Source: Pristionchus mayeri (Eukaryota > Nematoda > Chromadorea > Rhabditida > Neodiplogasteridae). Taken from it: a stretch of 64,000 bases of DNA. The stretch's first letter is position 1. Every line of letters starts with the position of its first letter. Position numbers and translations under genes: made by a program. The notes beneath the pieces are model-generated. The model saw only the letters and a list, made by a program, of their open reading frames with translations. It made no database searches and was not told the origin of the DNA. The stretch is taken from assembly GCA_036245805.1 (NCBI GenBank), contig BTRK01000001.1:13950001-14014000 (forward strand), read 5' to 3'. Positions 34,569 through 45,804 of this stretch are shown piece after piece.

Positions 34569-37500
34569 ATGAAACTTGCAGAACGAGCGAAGCGGGAGAA
34601 CTTTGAAATTAAGTAAGATTTTACAGCTGTAATCTGGTCTCCATAATATAGTTACTCCGTAACCAACCGGGTTGAAGGTGCCACAATGAGTTTATCTCAA
34701 CATGTGTTACAGGTACCATAAACCATAATCTCTCCTGTTCCAACGTCGTTTCAGGTACCACAACCTCTTCGGGCGGGGTCAGGTCACCAAGAAGGCTGTG
34801 GTACGCGAGCTGGAGTGCGGTTTGCTCGACGAGGTGAGAATGATCTCTTCTCTTCCCATACTACCTCCCTTTCTCCGGCGAGAAAGTATGTGAGACTAAG
34901 AGAGCGGGGGGAATGCTAAAACTGGAGACGTGAATAGAGGATAATCAAGAACGTCTAAAATAGTTTATCTTTGATCTTTCTCTCCGACATGCAGCTTACA
35001 AGAGAAGGTCTCTAGGGCACAAATAGCGTGCACTCGCATCATGCTTATTGGTAGCTGCGAGTAGACTTTCAAAAGAAACTAATGAACATTTGTATGGAAA
35101 TTACTCTCTAGTCTCTTCATTTTGTGCACTCTTTCCCTTTCGGAGCGATCAAGTACTGTAAAAATGAACTATTTCATTAGTTTCTTTTGAACGTGCAGCT
35201 GCGAGTGATTGTTGGGTTCTCTATCCTGCGCATTTTTCGAAAAAAAAATAAAAAGTTAAACGGAGAGAAATTCGATTTCTTTCGTGGTGCGAGCGGAGAT
35301 CTCACTGTATTCCATTCATCCTCAAATGATGTGGCAGTTGAGGGCTATAAAGTGAACGGTCGAATAATGTTAATTAGCCATGAATTCTCACTTTCTGAAC
35401 TTGTGGCATGGATTTGGTCAGCGCGGCAGTAGGTATGAGAAATGAGAAAAATGGCATCATGCCGCCTTTGATATGTCGAAGGCGACATGATAGTTCTCAT
35501 ACGACATAGTGCCATCAGATCTTTCACGCATAATTCGGTTTTTTATCAATTTCTTCAGGTTGGTGCGTCCTTCTCCGCTAGTGAAATCGTCTTCAGCGTT
35601 AATCGACCAGGAAAAACGGAGACTGTTGAGGTGAGAAATTAGTTCGATATCTTGCAATTGCGACACGTACGAATTGACTTTGATCGTCCGATTTGGTTTG
35701 AGAATTCGAGGAGCCGCTGCTCTTGCGGATTTTGAGCAAATTCAGCATACCCGAAAGTAGAGGTGGCTTGCGGTCACTACCTAAGGGGGTTCAACACCTC
35801 GCAAAACTTTTTCGGAAATTTTATTGATGATTCACGGAGGGCAGATTGTTGTATTTTCGTCTGCCATTGCTAATATAGCGATCGTGAAACGTAACTAAAA
35901 GGGAATATCTTGATTAGTTTCAATGGGAGTATTGCTCTTGAACAAAATGACGCAGTGTAGAGCTCGTGAGGGATTTCACATTCTTACTGATCAGGTGTGG
36001 TAAATTGTTGCGATTTATCTATGAGCAAAAAAACGAAAATGAACAGGTAGACGGCATCAAGCTGTGCGTCGATACGGATATCACTGCAACTGAAGATAAT
36101 GATCGATCAATAATGATGTAAGGCTATCATTGTTATTAATGTTTTTAACTTTTGATATTATGACGAACTGTGCTGCGACGAATTCAAATCACTAAGAACT
36201 TGCAGAGATTTTCATCGTGCAATTAGTGCAATTTCAGTCGAGCTACCCTCAAATCCCTCCGTCCCCGCAACATCGTGCTCGTACTCAACGCAGAGCTCCA
36301 AGATGGAGTGGAAAGACAGATTGTTTGCATTTTCGTATTTTGCTACATATACCATAAACTGAAAGGGTTTTTGTCTGGCGCGTTTGTTTCGAGCGAGATT
36401 TTGATAGTTTCTGTGCAATCGAAATACAAGGTCTGCAGACGAAAAAGATTCCCAAAATTTCCAGAAGAAAAATTATTACGACCAAAAAATAGGTGTTGCT
36501 ATGTCCGTCTGTCCTTACCGTACCCCAGTCGCGTTGGGTTCAGATCTTGTGTCATACTCATGAATTCATCAGAGGATGTATGGAAATCATCGATACCGTA
36601 CTCGCACCGTAAGCGAAAGCTACCGTAACTGCTACCGTAACCCGTGGCCGTTGGTCAGACGCTGTGTCAGATTTATGATTTCGTCGGTGGATGTACCGAA
36701 AACATACTTATCTCCTACAGTGACTGAGACCTACCGTAACCCGTCGCTATGTGTCAGATGCTGGTTCAGATTTATGATTTAGTTGGGCAATCAGTACAAT
36801 GCATCGATGCCTAGCATTGGTTCGGACGCATAGTGAGAACCATGGTTTTGCCACATTTTGGTAATCAATCGGAAAATAGTTTCTAAATTTTAGGTATCAT
36901 ATTTAACGATTGGAGAGGCGTAGTTGCCCATTATATTATGTTAATTTATTTATAATTTTTAATTATTATATTTAATTAATCGTACCATTTGCAGCTTCCT
37001 TGCACCGAGCACCATCAATTGCTAAACGTCACCGAGCAGGCGACAACCACGAAGAAAATAGCAATTATGCAGTCGGTTTCCCAGGTGAGGCACAGTATTT
37101 TATTAAGTTTCATTGGCAATTCTTTTTCAGATCGCTTAGAGCGAATTAAATATTTTCTTCTTCCCTTTTTTCTAGAAAAAAAAACTATAGCAAAATTACG
37201 AAATGCTCCTCCGATGGTATATCAAACGATGTAACAACAATGAGATCCATAAATGATAAACTCATTTGTAAATTTCTTCAATAAGGAAGCCAAGAGATAT
37301 CGTGACCTCAGTACTAGAATAAAACGAGTCTTTTCCCTCCGTTGTTAATTGCACAACTCTTCAGCGCATCTACAGCATGTTTATGATTGGTTTCTGCTCG
37401 CTGACCGTGAAGGTGAGGAACAAATGATTGTTTTTTTACCAAATGCTGCTCACATTAGACCAATTCGTTTTCCGTTTTGTTCTAAAGATTGTTGTAAAGA

Positions 37501-39008
37501 CTAGTTTCGAGGTTCAAGAAAAAATGTCCTTAGTTAGGTTCGGCTGTATCGATTGGCTACTCAACTCGAGGCCCCCACAATCGAAGAATACGAAGAAGGG
37601 GAAGAGGAGAAGGACGATGAAGTCGTGTTCGTCGTTGAGGAGAAGGTGAGCTTTCTGAATAGAACAAGACTTGTTGTTCAACAAGTATTTCCGTGATAGT
37701 TTCGAAAAACTCTCTCTGTATTCGATCGGTGAGAAAGCAGGGAAAATGACGAGTATCATTTCTTGCGAAGATACCCCTATTAAAAACAGATTCTCATCGG
37801 AGCCTGTCAATGAAATATATTTTATTAGATTCTCTTCCCGATTCCGATCAATCATAATTAATAAGAACATACAGAAATTAGTTTAATGTGAAACACATGA
37901 TAGATTAAAAGTGTTTTCCCTCTACATATTCAAGCGCGTTCCCCTCCGTCGATCAGTTCTATCGATATGCAGCAAATTCCTCTCTGCATACTCGCAATCG
38001 GCGATGGCCGAGTCCAGGAATAGCGTCTTTCCTATTCAAGTTAGTGTTAATTTTTTAAACAAATTGTGAAAAATAATTGTTTGAAGGTACGATTATTCTT
38101 TTTAAAAAACTGTGAATTACAATTTGATGTTGCGCTAAGTGCTTTTGGGATCATCCCCCCAAATTGTCTCCCTAATATTGGTAAGGGAGAGTGAGGGCAG
38201 GATGAAAATTATCAAATTGTGGTTATTCAGGGTTGCTCCCTGAGCGAATTCGAAAAGCTTCTCTCTGTTAGCAGAGACGAGAACGAGATTGATGAGGATA
38301 ATCTAGATTCCATGCTGGAGTTGGCCGATCGATTCATCATGCCTCAGGTTTGTTCATTTTTAATCGAATGCAAGCTTATACATCATTAGTCTGATCATTG
38401 CGTCTGTCAGCTTTCATCAAAGCTGTGAAACTCACCTCAAAATGGACATCATTTTGTGTAAAGATCTTCATTCTCGATTTAAATTTTCTATTAAACATGT
38501 GATAATTAAGAAGTGGTAGGGAAATTACGATGTTACCCTCAAACCATTGCAGATTCTGTCGAAGTGCGAGCACTTTCTAGCCACAGCTAGTGGATACAAT
38601 CCGGCCGAGTTACTGTACCTAGCCGATCGATATAGGCTGCATCTGCTGGCGATCGTGAGAAGTTTGATCATATTTTTCGAGTTTGATGTTAATTTGGAGC
38701 AACGAGCAAGAAGGGAATTGTCAGGTTGAACTGTTTATCAAGGTAAATCTAGTATGAAACTCAATTGCAGCAACTGCTAAACAATTCGTTGCGCTTTGTA
38801 TTGCGATAATAAATTTAAAGCATTCAGTTCGTGCTGAATCAAATTCGCTCTGAAGACGAGCTCATTATCCTGATGGAATTCGAGGGATTTGAACTGATGT
38901 CGGAGTCGATGAAAGCTGTAGTATGGAAACGGTAGGTCAAAGAATAAGCGGCTGCAAAATTACATTTATCTTTTCAGCTTCCACGACCTGGCCGAGGGCA
39001 GGAATTGA
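34569..39008 (+). CDS. BTB/POZ-domain protein, 13 exons (346 aa)
   Basis: Exons: 34569-34612, 34755-34833, 35559-35630, 36047-36117, 36238-36307, 36995-37084, 37365-37412, 37538-37645, 37935-38039, 38231-38347, 38553-38654, 38828-38931 and 38978-39008. All are GT-AG, phases close throughout, and the sum is 1041 nt. The ATG follows TTTTTTGCAG|GG, a likely trans-splice site. Residues 1-170 are unassigned; their beta-rich look could be a worn MATH domain. An acidic linker, EEYEEGEEEKDDE, leads into the BTB fold at about residue 184: EVVFVVEEKRVPL, SVLSICSKFLSAYSQ, FEKLLSVS, then MLELADRFIMP and LLYLADRYRLHLL. A short helical tail ends the protein. BTB proteins dimerise, and many link substrates to Cul3 ubiquitin ligase; MATH-BTB genes are expanded in nematodes. 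ATAAA signals follow at 39080-39105. Introns hold a MITE and a diverged tandem repeat. Confidence 0.85.
35424..35513. repeat. MITE, family 3, in an intron of the BTB gene
   Basis: GGCAGTAGGTATGAGAAATG pairs loosely with GTTCTCATACGACATAGTGCC, around GGCATCATGCCGCCTTTGAT. It is more diverged than the other copies and ends 45 bp before the exon at 35559. Confidence 0.6.
36490..36790. repeat. Diverged tandem repeat, period about 120 bp
   Basis: Three units share TACCGTAACCCGT, GTCAGA and TTCAGATTTATGATTT. They lie in the 687-bp intron between BTB exons 36307 and 36995. TACCGTAAC words recur at 59.6, 60.4 and 62.9 kb. Confidence 0.55.
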
Positions 39009-39107
39009 GAAGAGCGGTGACCGTGACATTTCCGTTGCCGGATACTGTATAATTCGCATAACATAACGAAGAGCATTAAAATAAATTGCATTGTAATGAA
39101 TAAACTA

Positions 39108-39150
39108 TTAGGTTGATTCAAAAGTTTCTCCCTATTTTATTTTTAAAATT
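39108..39150. repeat. Solitary mariner-type end
   Basis: TA is followed by TTAGGTTGATTCAAAAGTTT, typical of a mariner terminus. No partner end is seen within several kilobases, so it is a truncated relic, just after the BTB gene. Confidence 0.55.
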
Positions 39151-40094
39151 ATCTCGAGCCATAGTTGCCTGACCGGAATTTCCATTTAACACAAGTAGTG
39201 GACATATAGATAGATTACACTCGCCGGACAGAATCGATTCTGGGACGCGTATTGCGGCAATAAATAAAGAAAACGTCAAAATCTCAAAATATGATGATTT
39301 TTAGGTGTACTTTGCTAGGCTATACCATTTGAATACGCGCTAACAATCGATTCTGCCCATTTGAGGAGTGATACCACACGAGTTGCTCTTCCAGAATATT
39401 ACAGAATATCCGACCTTCAAGAGGCTTTGGAAGATGAGAATTAGAAAAAGTGCTGATTTCGTTGTTCAAATTTCGTAATTGTGTTGTAATATGGTGCTGT
39501 TCCCGAATAGGTAGATGTATTAATCTCAAGTTTAACGGTAATACTAGGACTGGCGAGTACTTTATTGTGCACAACACTATGGCTTACAGAGTCAACAACT
39601 GACCATTCGGGGACATGAAAAGAATTTCTGCAGAAATGCATCTCGAACTAATATCTAATCAGGCGTTCATCTGAACTTGGCGTGACGGTGTACAAATACT
39701 GAATTGCATTCACGAGCATGCCCAGTAATCACTCTTTACACTAGTACAAACATACTTAATCTCTATCTCGTTTCTCCACATAACTATGTATGCATAAAAA
39801 TTATGTTTGATAATCAATTTTGCGAAATTTGTCGGACTGATGTATCGGCGTAGCTAAATGGGGAGCAATGTGATACGGCTTTTTATAAAGCTCATTCAAG
39901 CACTTATTTATTGCAAAAGAACTGGCACATTGGGAGCCTACAGTTATCCTGGAGAAGGATCAATGTTTCAGTTCTCGTCCGACCTAGTGCCGAATGAAGA
40001 GATTCTTCTCTTCGTTTGTATATGTTATGTGCCTATGTTATGTTTCATGTTTACTAATCTAATCCAACATTTGAAAGGTATGCATAGCGAACTT
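39151..40094. other. Intergenic
   Basis: No gene is supported. A family-3 MITE end, TTCTCGTCCGACCTAGTGCC, stands alone at about 39973-39993. Confidence 0.5.
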
Positions 40095-40350
40095 TCCTTG
40101 CTGCCACGCCCGTCGGTCGTGACATGAAAACATGGTCGGCGGTACAAGTGGGGTAACACTGGCGGGGCGATACTACCAGGGGACGGACATGGCACAAGCG
40201 GTTAGATTTACATGGCTAGGTAGCCTCTGGCTACGGCGTCTGGTACCGAACCCAGTTCACCGTATCCCTTCCAGAACCTGAAATCGGAGGTCCTTCATAG
40301 GCGCGTCGCGCTCTTCCCGCGACAGGATGAAGCAGGCGGGTGGTTCATGC
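40095..40350 (+). repeat. Dispersed repeat R1, left of the array
   Basis: It shares GGGGCGATACTACCAGGGGA, TGGTACCGAACCCAGTTCAC and CGCGTCGCGCTC with three copies at about 60065, 61105 and 62560, which lie in the opposite orientation. The family is GC-rich and has no intact ORF. Confidence 0.6.
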
Positions 40351-40644
40351 TCCCACCTTCATTCCGGCTTCAGTATCAGTGTGTCATGTGTCATGAATCA
40401 TGAACAGTGTCATGAACAGACCTCCGAAGAAGTAACGGGGCCGCGAATGAGCCAGTAATGGCGCCTTGCGTCGGTATGTGGACAGCGCAAGGACTACGGT
40501 AACATCAGTTACGGTACACCGTGCGCCCGAGTAAATCGGTAACGGTACATGTTATACCAGAGATGAAAACCAAATGCTGATCTTTGATCTCTCCATGTAA
40601 CGATGAGATGCGATTCTTACTGACAATAACACAGCTCCACAAGA

Positions 40645-40735
40645 TGCAACCCTCCACAGCGGAGGGTCTCCAAAATTAGCTGTGGCAAGGAGCGGGGTTT
40701 CCCCACCAAATTTCCCCAGCTTATTTTCGGATCTC
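40645..40735 (-). ncRNA. SmY-like small RNA locus
   Basis: On the minus strand it has a hairpin, GGGGAAACCCC, then CTAATTTTGGAG (an Sm site), then a 7-bp hairpin ACCCTCC/GGAGGGT (40649-40667). Hairpin, Sm site, hairpin is the architecture of SmY RNAs, the nematode Sm RNAs linked to trans-splicing snRNPs. The same 3' hairpin occurs at 59, 62 and 63 kb. Only structure supports the name. Confidence 0.45.
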
Positions 40736-40981
40736 TGACTCTCAGACCATGCTTTTCAAAATGAATATAAAGCTTTGTAACTCTAGCGGTGTTCGGCCCA
40801 TGGTCCGAGGAGGATACAAATTTTTGTGAAGTTTGGTTGCACATAAGAAGAGAACTGATCTGGTGGTATAGAGAGAAGGAATATCCTTCTCATTTGCTTC
40901 TAGGGTGTTCCGCAGCCGAATGGGCTCCCATTTCGTCTCACTGTCGGATTGACTGCGACTGTTTCTTTCAATAATTTTATT

Positions 40982-41181
40982 CTCCCCGAGGGGGTGGGTC
41001 GATCCTGGAAGCAGTGCGATACCAGGCCGGCCCATGGTGGACAAGGAGCAAGCCCCTGCAAATCCACCTGGTTTCAAAAATCAGTTAATCTCGATGTATC
41101 CATTTAGGATACGTACCGGAGACTAAGCCGATAAGAACAGAAACTACACTTTGATCTTAGCTACAAGAGCCGAGAAGCGAT
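40982..41181 (-). ncRNA. U2 spliceosomal RNA, full length, variant branch-site region
   Basis: On the minus strand it begins ATCGCTTCTCGGC, then GCTAAGATCAAAGTGTAG and TCTGTTCTTATC, all hallmarks of U2. A GATTTTTGA Sm site follows near the middle. The 3' part has GGGGCTTGCTCC and the hairpin CCTGGTATCGCACTGCTTCCAGG, ending near CCCCCTCGGGGAG; 200 nt in all. U2 pairs with the intron branch point. The branch-recognition element, normally GUAGUA, reads GTAGTT here. It is the only full-length U2 in the window. It could be functional, a variant, or a recent pseudogene that seeded the array copies. Confidence 0.85.
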
Positions 41182-41974
41182 GCTTTTGCGCCGAAAGTGA
41201 TTTCTTATGTAAAATCAACAGCATCATAGGTGCTGCGGGTAAGAGGCCTTTCGAAAACATGTTGCAAAATGCGTGATGAAGGGTGAAAGAATCGTGCAAA
41301 TTGTGTGGAAACGCGCATTCGTGAGGGAGAAGAAAAGGAAGGTGAATTACGAGTCAATTATTCAGTTTCATAAAGATCAAAGATCATTCCGAGCGTGACA
41401 GAAACGACTTTGAGAGAGGAAGGGGCACAATTGAGGTGCAGAAGAAAGTAGGAACGGCATTCTCGGTTCTTTCCATGAGCATCTACTGCCAGCGAGTATC
41501 GATCTGCCAATAAATAACACTGTGGATGGCCAAGCAAAGCTACAGTACCCCTGATAATAGATACCGTAACCCAAGGGCTAGGATGTTCCTTCGGACAGGT
41601 GTGAGGTGAACGTTGGCGGCATAAGTTAGGATCATTTTTGGGATAGTTTGAGCATAAGAGGCAACGTTTGAGCGCAAAAGCGAGGGTCTAGCTTCAAAAT
41701 TTTCGCTCATTTCTTGGAAAAACTCGGAGCTATTTACATCTGTGTAGTCTTGTGACGAATCAACACTACTGCTGGAGTTGAATCGAATTCAAAAATGCGG
41801 GATCGGGGGAATTTCTCTGATATTGTATTCGGGGGTGTTCCGTCGACCCGCTGTTCTCCTTCACCTTGTCTTCGTCAAGACACTCTGATGGATCCGGGGT
41901 CGAATCCATGCATTCGTTTTGCTGGATAAAGAGTGTGTGCTCTCTAGAATCTGCGGATACGGGGCCTTTTCTGT

Positions 41975-41994
41975 CCCGGCGTGTGCAGAGAGCA
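41975..41994 (+). promoter_or_regulatory. PSE-like motif upstream of the U4-like RNA
   Basis: CCCGGCGTGTGCAGAGAGCA lies 57 bp (start to start) before the U4-like RNA, the usual place of a proximal sequence element in snRNA genes. It is repeated in all eleven units at the same distance, and close variants lie at 24943, 59283, 62241 and 63089. Promoter function is inferred from position only. Confidence 0.45.
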
Positions 41995-42031
41995 CTCACC
42001 CTAGGTAAGATCTCCCTTTCCATCTCTCATC

Positions 42032-42160
42032 AGCTTTGTCCAGAGGCGATAGCGTAACGGCTTAGGCTGGTTCGCTTATTGCCGGAGAGATTGTTCTCAT
42101 CTGACAGGCGCAGCCCCGTTTCGACGGGTGCTGTTCGTTATTTTTTGAATAACCGAATAG
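42032..42160 (+). ncRNA. U4-like small RNA, unit 0 (left part-unit)
   Basis: It starts AGCTTTG and keeps GGCGATA at nt 14-20, CGT at 22-24 and TTATTGC further on, as in U4. The kink-turn sequence expected in the U4 5' stem-loop is absent. The 3' half has a UUCG-capped hairpin, CAGCCCCGTTTCGACGGGTGCTG without its last bases paired perfectly, then ATTTTTTGA, an Sm-type site. After exactly 22 nt there is a GTAACG, a possible splice donor. It may be a U4 derivative, an unusual SL-type RNA or a pseudogene. Confidence 0.5.
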
Positions 42161-42300
42161 ATAAAGTGCTGTCAGTTTTCACTGCGAAAATTAGAACGGC
42201 AAGAAGAAAGATTGGAGATTTCTTTAACAAAGAAAAGGAGAACTTCACTACAGAATGATAAAGGGATTCGTAGGAGAGGAGATCTGCAAAAGAGCAAAAT

Positions 42301-42418
42301 GCTTACAACACCCAGGATTCCCAAGCCGTCTCCGATCCAAGTACTAACTGGGCCCATCGTTGCTTAACTTGACAGATCGTACGGGATGTCGTGTTCTCAA
42401 CGGGGTATGGTCGTAAGC
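42301..42418 (-). rRNA. 5S ribosomal RNA, copy 1
   Basis: On the minus strand it runs from GCTTACGACCATACCCCGTT to GGGTGTTGTAAGC, with AAGTTAAGCAACG (box A region) and GGATCGGAGACGGC (box C region). It is 118 nt, the normal 5S length. ATTTTG follows directly, a Pol III stop signal, with a second TTTT 7 bp on. 5S joins the large ribosomal subunit. Confidence 0.95.
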
Positions 42419-42651
42419 GAGATTTGAGGGTGAAAGAATCGACAACTATTCTGAAAATTGATGCGTTCTAGATGGACGAGTTCTTCACGCTGATAATCAG
42501 GAATGGATGCACAGAAGAAGATAACTGATCTGGTGGTATAGAGAGAAGGAATATCCTTCTCATTTGCTTCTAGGGTGTTCCGCAGCCGAATGGGCTCCCA
42601 TTTCGTCTCACTGTCGGATTGACTGCGACTGTTTCTTTCAATAAATTTATT

Positions 42652-42788
42652 CTCCCCGAGGGGGTGGGTCGATCCTGGAAGCAGTGCGATACCAGGCCGG
42701 CCCGTGATGGACGAGGAGCAAGCCCCTGCGAATCCACTTGGTTTCAAAAATCAGTTAATCTCGATGTATCCATTTAGGATACGTACCG
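42652..42788 (-). pseudogene. U2 snRNA 3' fragment, copy 1
   Basis: It matches the full U2 from nt 64 to the 3' end, including the Sm site and 3' hairpins. U2 nt 1-63, holding the branch-site pairing region, and the upstream promoter are missing; the sequence breaks after GGATACGTACCG. Confidence 0.85.
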
Positions 42789-43539
42789 TAAGGATGAAAG
42801 ATTCGGGGAATATTTTGGGGAAACGCAAATTCGTGAGGGACAAGAAAAGGTAAATTACGAGTCAATTATTCAGCTTCATAAAGATCAAAGATCACACCGA
42901 GCATGACAGAGACGACTCTGACAGAGGAAGGGGCACAATTGAGGAGGAGAAGAAAGTAGGAACGGCATTCCCGGTTCTTTCCATGAGCATCTACTGCCAG
43001 CGAGTATCGATCTGCCAATAAATAACACTGTGGATGGCCAAGCAAAGCTACAGTACCCCTGATAATAGATACCGTAACCCAAGGGCTAGGATGTTCCTTC
43101 GGACAGGTGTGAGGTGAACGTTGGCGGCATAAGTTAGGATCATTTTTGGGATAGTTTGAGCATAAGAGGCAACGTTTGAGCTCAAAAGCGAGGGTCTAGC
43201 TTCAAAATTTTCGCTCATTTTTTGGAAAAACTCGGAGCTATTTACATCTGTGTAGTCTTGTGACGAATCAACACTACTGCTGGAGTTGAATCGAATTCAA
43301 AAATGCGGGATCGGGGGAATTTCTCTGATATTGTATTCGGGGGTGTTCCGTCGACCCGCTGTTCTCCTTCACCTTGTCTTCGTCAAGACACTCTGATGGA
43401 TCCGGGGTCGAATCCATGCATTCGTTTTGCTGGATAAAGAGTGTGTGCTCTCTAGAATCTGCGGATACGGGGCCTTTTCTGTCCCGGCGTGTGCAGAGAG
43501 CACTCACCCTAGGTAAGATCTCCCTTTCCATCTCTCATC

Positions 43540-43668
43540 AGCTTTGTCCAGAGGCGATAGCGTAACGGCTTAGGCTGGTTCGCTTATTGCCGGAGAGATT
43601 GTTCTCATCTGACAGGCGCAGCCCCGTTTCGACGGGTGCTGTTCGTTATTTTTTGAATAACCGAATAG
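43540..43668 (+). ncRNA. U4-like small RNA, unit 1
   Basis: Same sequence as the copy at 42032 by eye. Confidence 0.5.
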
Positions 43669-43808
43669 ATAAAGTGCTGTCAGTTTTCACTGCGAAAATT
43701 AGAACGGCAAGAAGAAAGATTGGAGATTTCTTTAACAAAGAAAAGGAGAACTTCACTACAGAATGATAAAGGGATTCGTAGGAGAGGAGATCTGCAAAAG
43801 AGCAAAAT

Positions 43809-43926
43809 GCTTACAACACCCAGGATTCCCAAGCCGTCTCCGATCCAAGTACTAACTGGGCCCATCGTTGCTTAACTTGACAGATCGTACGGGATGTCGT
43901 GTTCTCAACGGGGTATGGTCGTAAGC
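43809..43926 (-). rRNA. 5S ribosomal RNA, copy 2
   Basis: Identical to copy 1 by eye; 1508 bp from it. Confidence 0.95.
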
Positions 43927-44159
43927 GAGATTTGAGGGTGAAAGAATCGACAACTATTCTGAAAATTGATGCGTTCTAGATGGACGAGTTCTTCACGCTG
44001 ATAATCAGGAATGGATGCACAGAAGAAGATAACTGATCTGGTGGTATAGAGAGAAGGAATATCCTTCTCATTTGCTTCTAGGGTGTTCCGCAGCCGAATG
44101 GGCTCCCATTTCGTCTCACTGTCGGATTGACTGCGACTGTTTCTTTCAATAAATTTATT

Positions 44160-44296
44160 CTCCCCGAGGGGGTGGGTCGATCCTGGAAGCAGTGCGATAC
44201 CAGGCCGGCCCGTGATGGACGAGGAGCAAGCCCCTGCGAATCCACTTGGTTTCAAAAATCAGTTAATCTCGATGTATCCATTTAGGATACGTACCG
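44160..44296 (-). pseudogene. U2 snRNA 3' fragment, copy 2
   Basis: Same breakpoint as copy 1. Confidence 0.85.
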
Positions 44297-45047
44297 TAAG
44301 GATGAAAGATTCGGGGAATATTTTGGGGAAACGCAAATTCGTGAGGGACAAGAAAAGGTAAATTACGAGTCAATTATTCAGCTTCATAAAGATCAAAGAT
44401 CACACCGAGCATGACAGAGACGACTCTGACAGAGGAAGGGGCACAATTGAGGAGGAGAAGAAAGTAGGAACGGCATTCCCGGTTCTTTCCATGAGCATCT
44501 ACTGCCAGCGAGTATCGATCTGCCAATAAATAACACTGTGGATGGCCAAGCAAAGCTACAGTACCCCTGATAATAGATACCGTAACCCAAGGGCTAGGAT
44601 GTTCCTTCGGACAGGTGTGAGGTGAACGTTGGCGGCATAAGTTAGGATCATTTTTGGGATAGTTTGAGCATAAGAGGCAACGTTTGAGCTCAAAAGCGAG
44701 GGTCTAGCTTCAAAATTTTCGCTCATTTTTTGGAAAAACTCGGAGCTATTTACATCTGTGTAGTCTTGTGACGAATCAACACTACTGCTGGAGTTGAATC
44801 GAATTCAAAAATGCGGGATCGGGGGAATTTCTCTGATATTGTATTCGGGGGTGTTCCGTCGACCCGCTGTTCTCCTTCACCTTGTCTTCGTCAAGACACT
44901 CTGATGGATCCGGGGTCGAATCCATGCATTCGTTTTGCTGGATAAAGAGTGTGTGCTCTCTAGAATCTGCGGATACGGGGCCTTTTCTGTCCCGGCGTGT
45001 GCAGAGAGCACTCACCCTAGGTAAGATCTCCCTTTCCATCTCTCATC

Positions 45048-45176
45048 AGCTTTGTCCAGAGGCGATAGCGTAACGGCTTAGGCTGGTTCGCTTATTGCCG
45101 GAGAGATTGTTCTCATCTGACAGGCGCAGCCCCGTTTCGACGGGTGCTGTTCGTTATTTTTTGAATAACCGAATAG
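45048..45176 (+). ncRNA. U4-like small RNA, unit 2
   Basis: No difference from unit 1 noticed. Confidence 0.5.
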
Positions 45177-45316
45177 ATAAAGTGCTGTCAGTTTTCACTG
45201 CGAAAATTAGAACGGCAAGAAGAAAGATTGGAGATTTCTTTAACAAAGAAAAGGAGAACTTCACTACAGAATGATAAAGGGATTCGTAGGAGAGGAGATC
45301 TGCAAAAGAGCAAAAT

Positions 45317-45434
45317 GCTTACAACACCCAGGATTCCCAAGCCGTCTCCGATCCAAGTACTAACTGGGCCCATCGTTGCTTAACTTGACAGATCGTACGG
45401 GATGTCGTGTTCTCAACGGGGTATGGTCGTAAGC
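45317..45434 (-). rRNA. 5S ribosomal RNA, copy 3
   Basis: Identical to copy 1 by eye; last of the unbroken 1508-bp run with copy 4. Confidence 0.95.
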
Positions 45435-45667
45435 GAGATTTGAGGGTGAAAGAATCGACAACTATTCTGAAAATTGATGCGTTCTAGATGGACGAGTTCT
45501 TCACGCTGATAATCAGGAATGGATGCACAGAAGAAGATAACTGATCTGGTGGTATAGAGAGAAGGAATATCCTTCTCATTTGCTTCTAGGGTGTTCCGCA
45601 GCCGAATGGGCTCCCATTTCGTCTCACTGTCGGATTGACTGCGACTGTTTCTTTCAATAAATTTATT

Positions 45668-45804
45668 CTCCCCGAGGGGGTGGGTCGATCCTGGAAGCAG
45701 TGCGATACCAGGCCGGCCCGTGATGGACGAGGAGCAAGCCCCTGCGAATCCACTTGGTTTCAAAAATCAGTTAATCTCGATGTATCCATTTAGGATACGT
45801 ACCG
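45668..45804 (-). pseudogene. U2 snRNA 3' fragment, copy 3
   Basis: Same breakpoint as copy 1. Confidence 0.85.

Noticed and set aside
42032..42160. tRNA-like reading of the U4-like region
   Set aside because: The TTTCGA word sits in a 4-base UUCG loop, not a 7-base T loop, and no acceptor stem forms.
42782..42850. 14-nt match to U6 (ACGCAAATTCGTGA) beside the U2 fragment
   Set aside because: The left part-unit has ACGCGCATTCGTGA at the same place, and no other U6 sequence is near, so it is probably chance.
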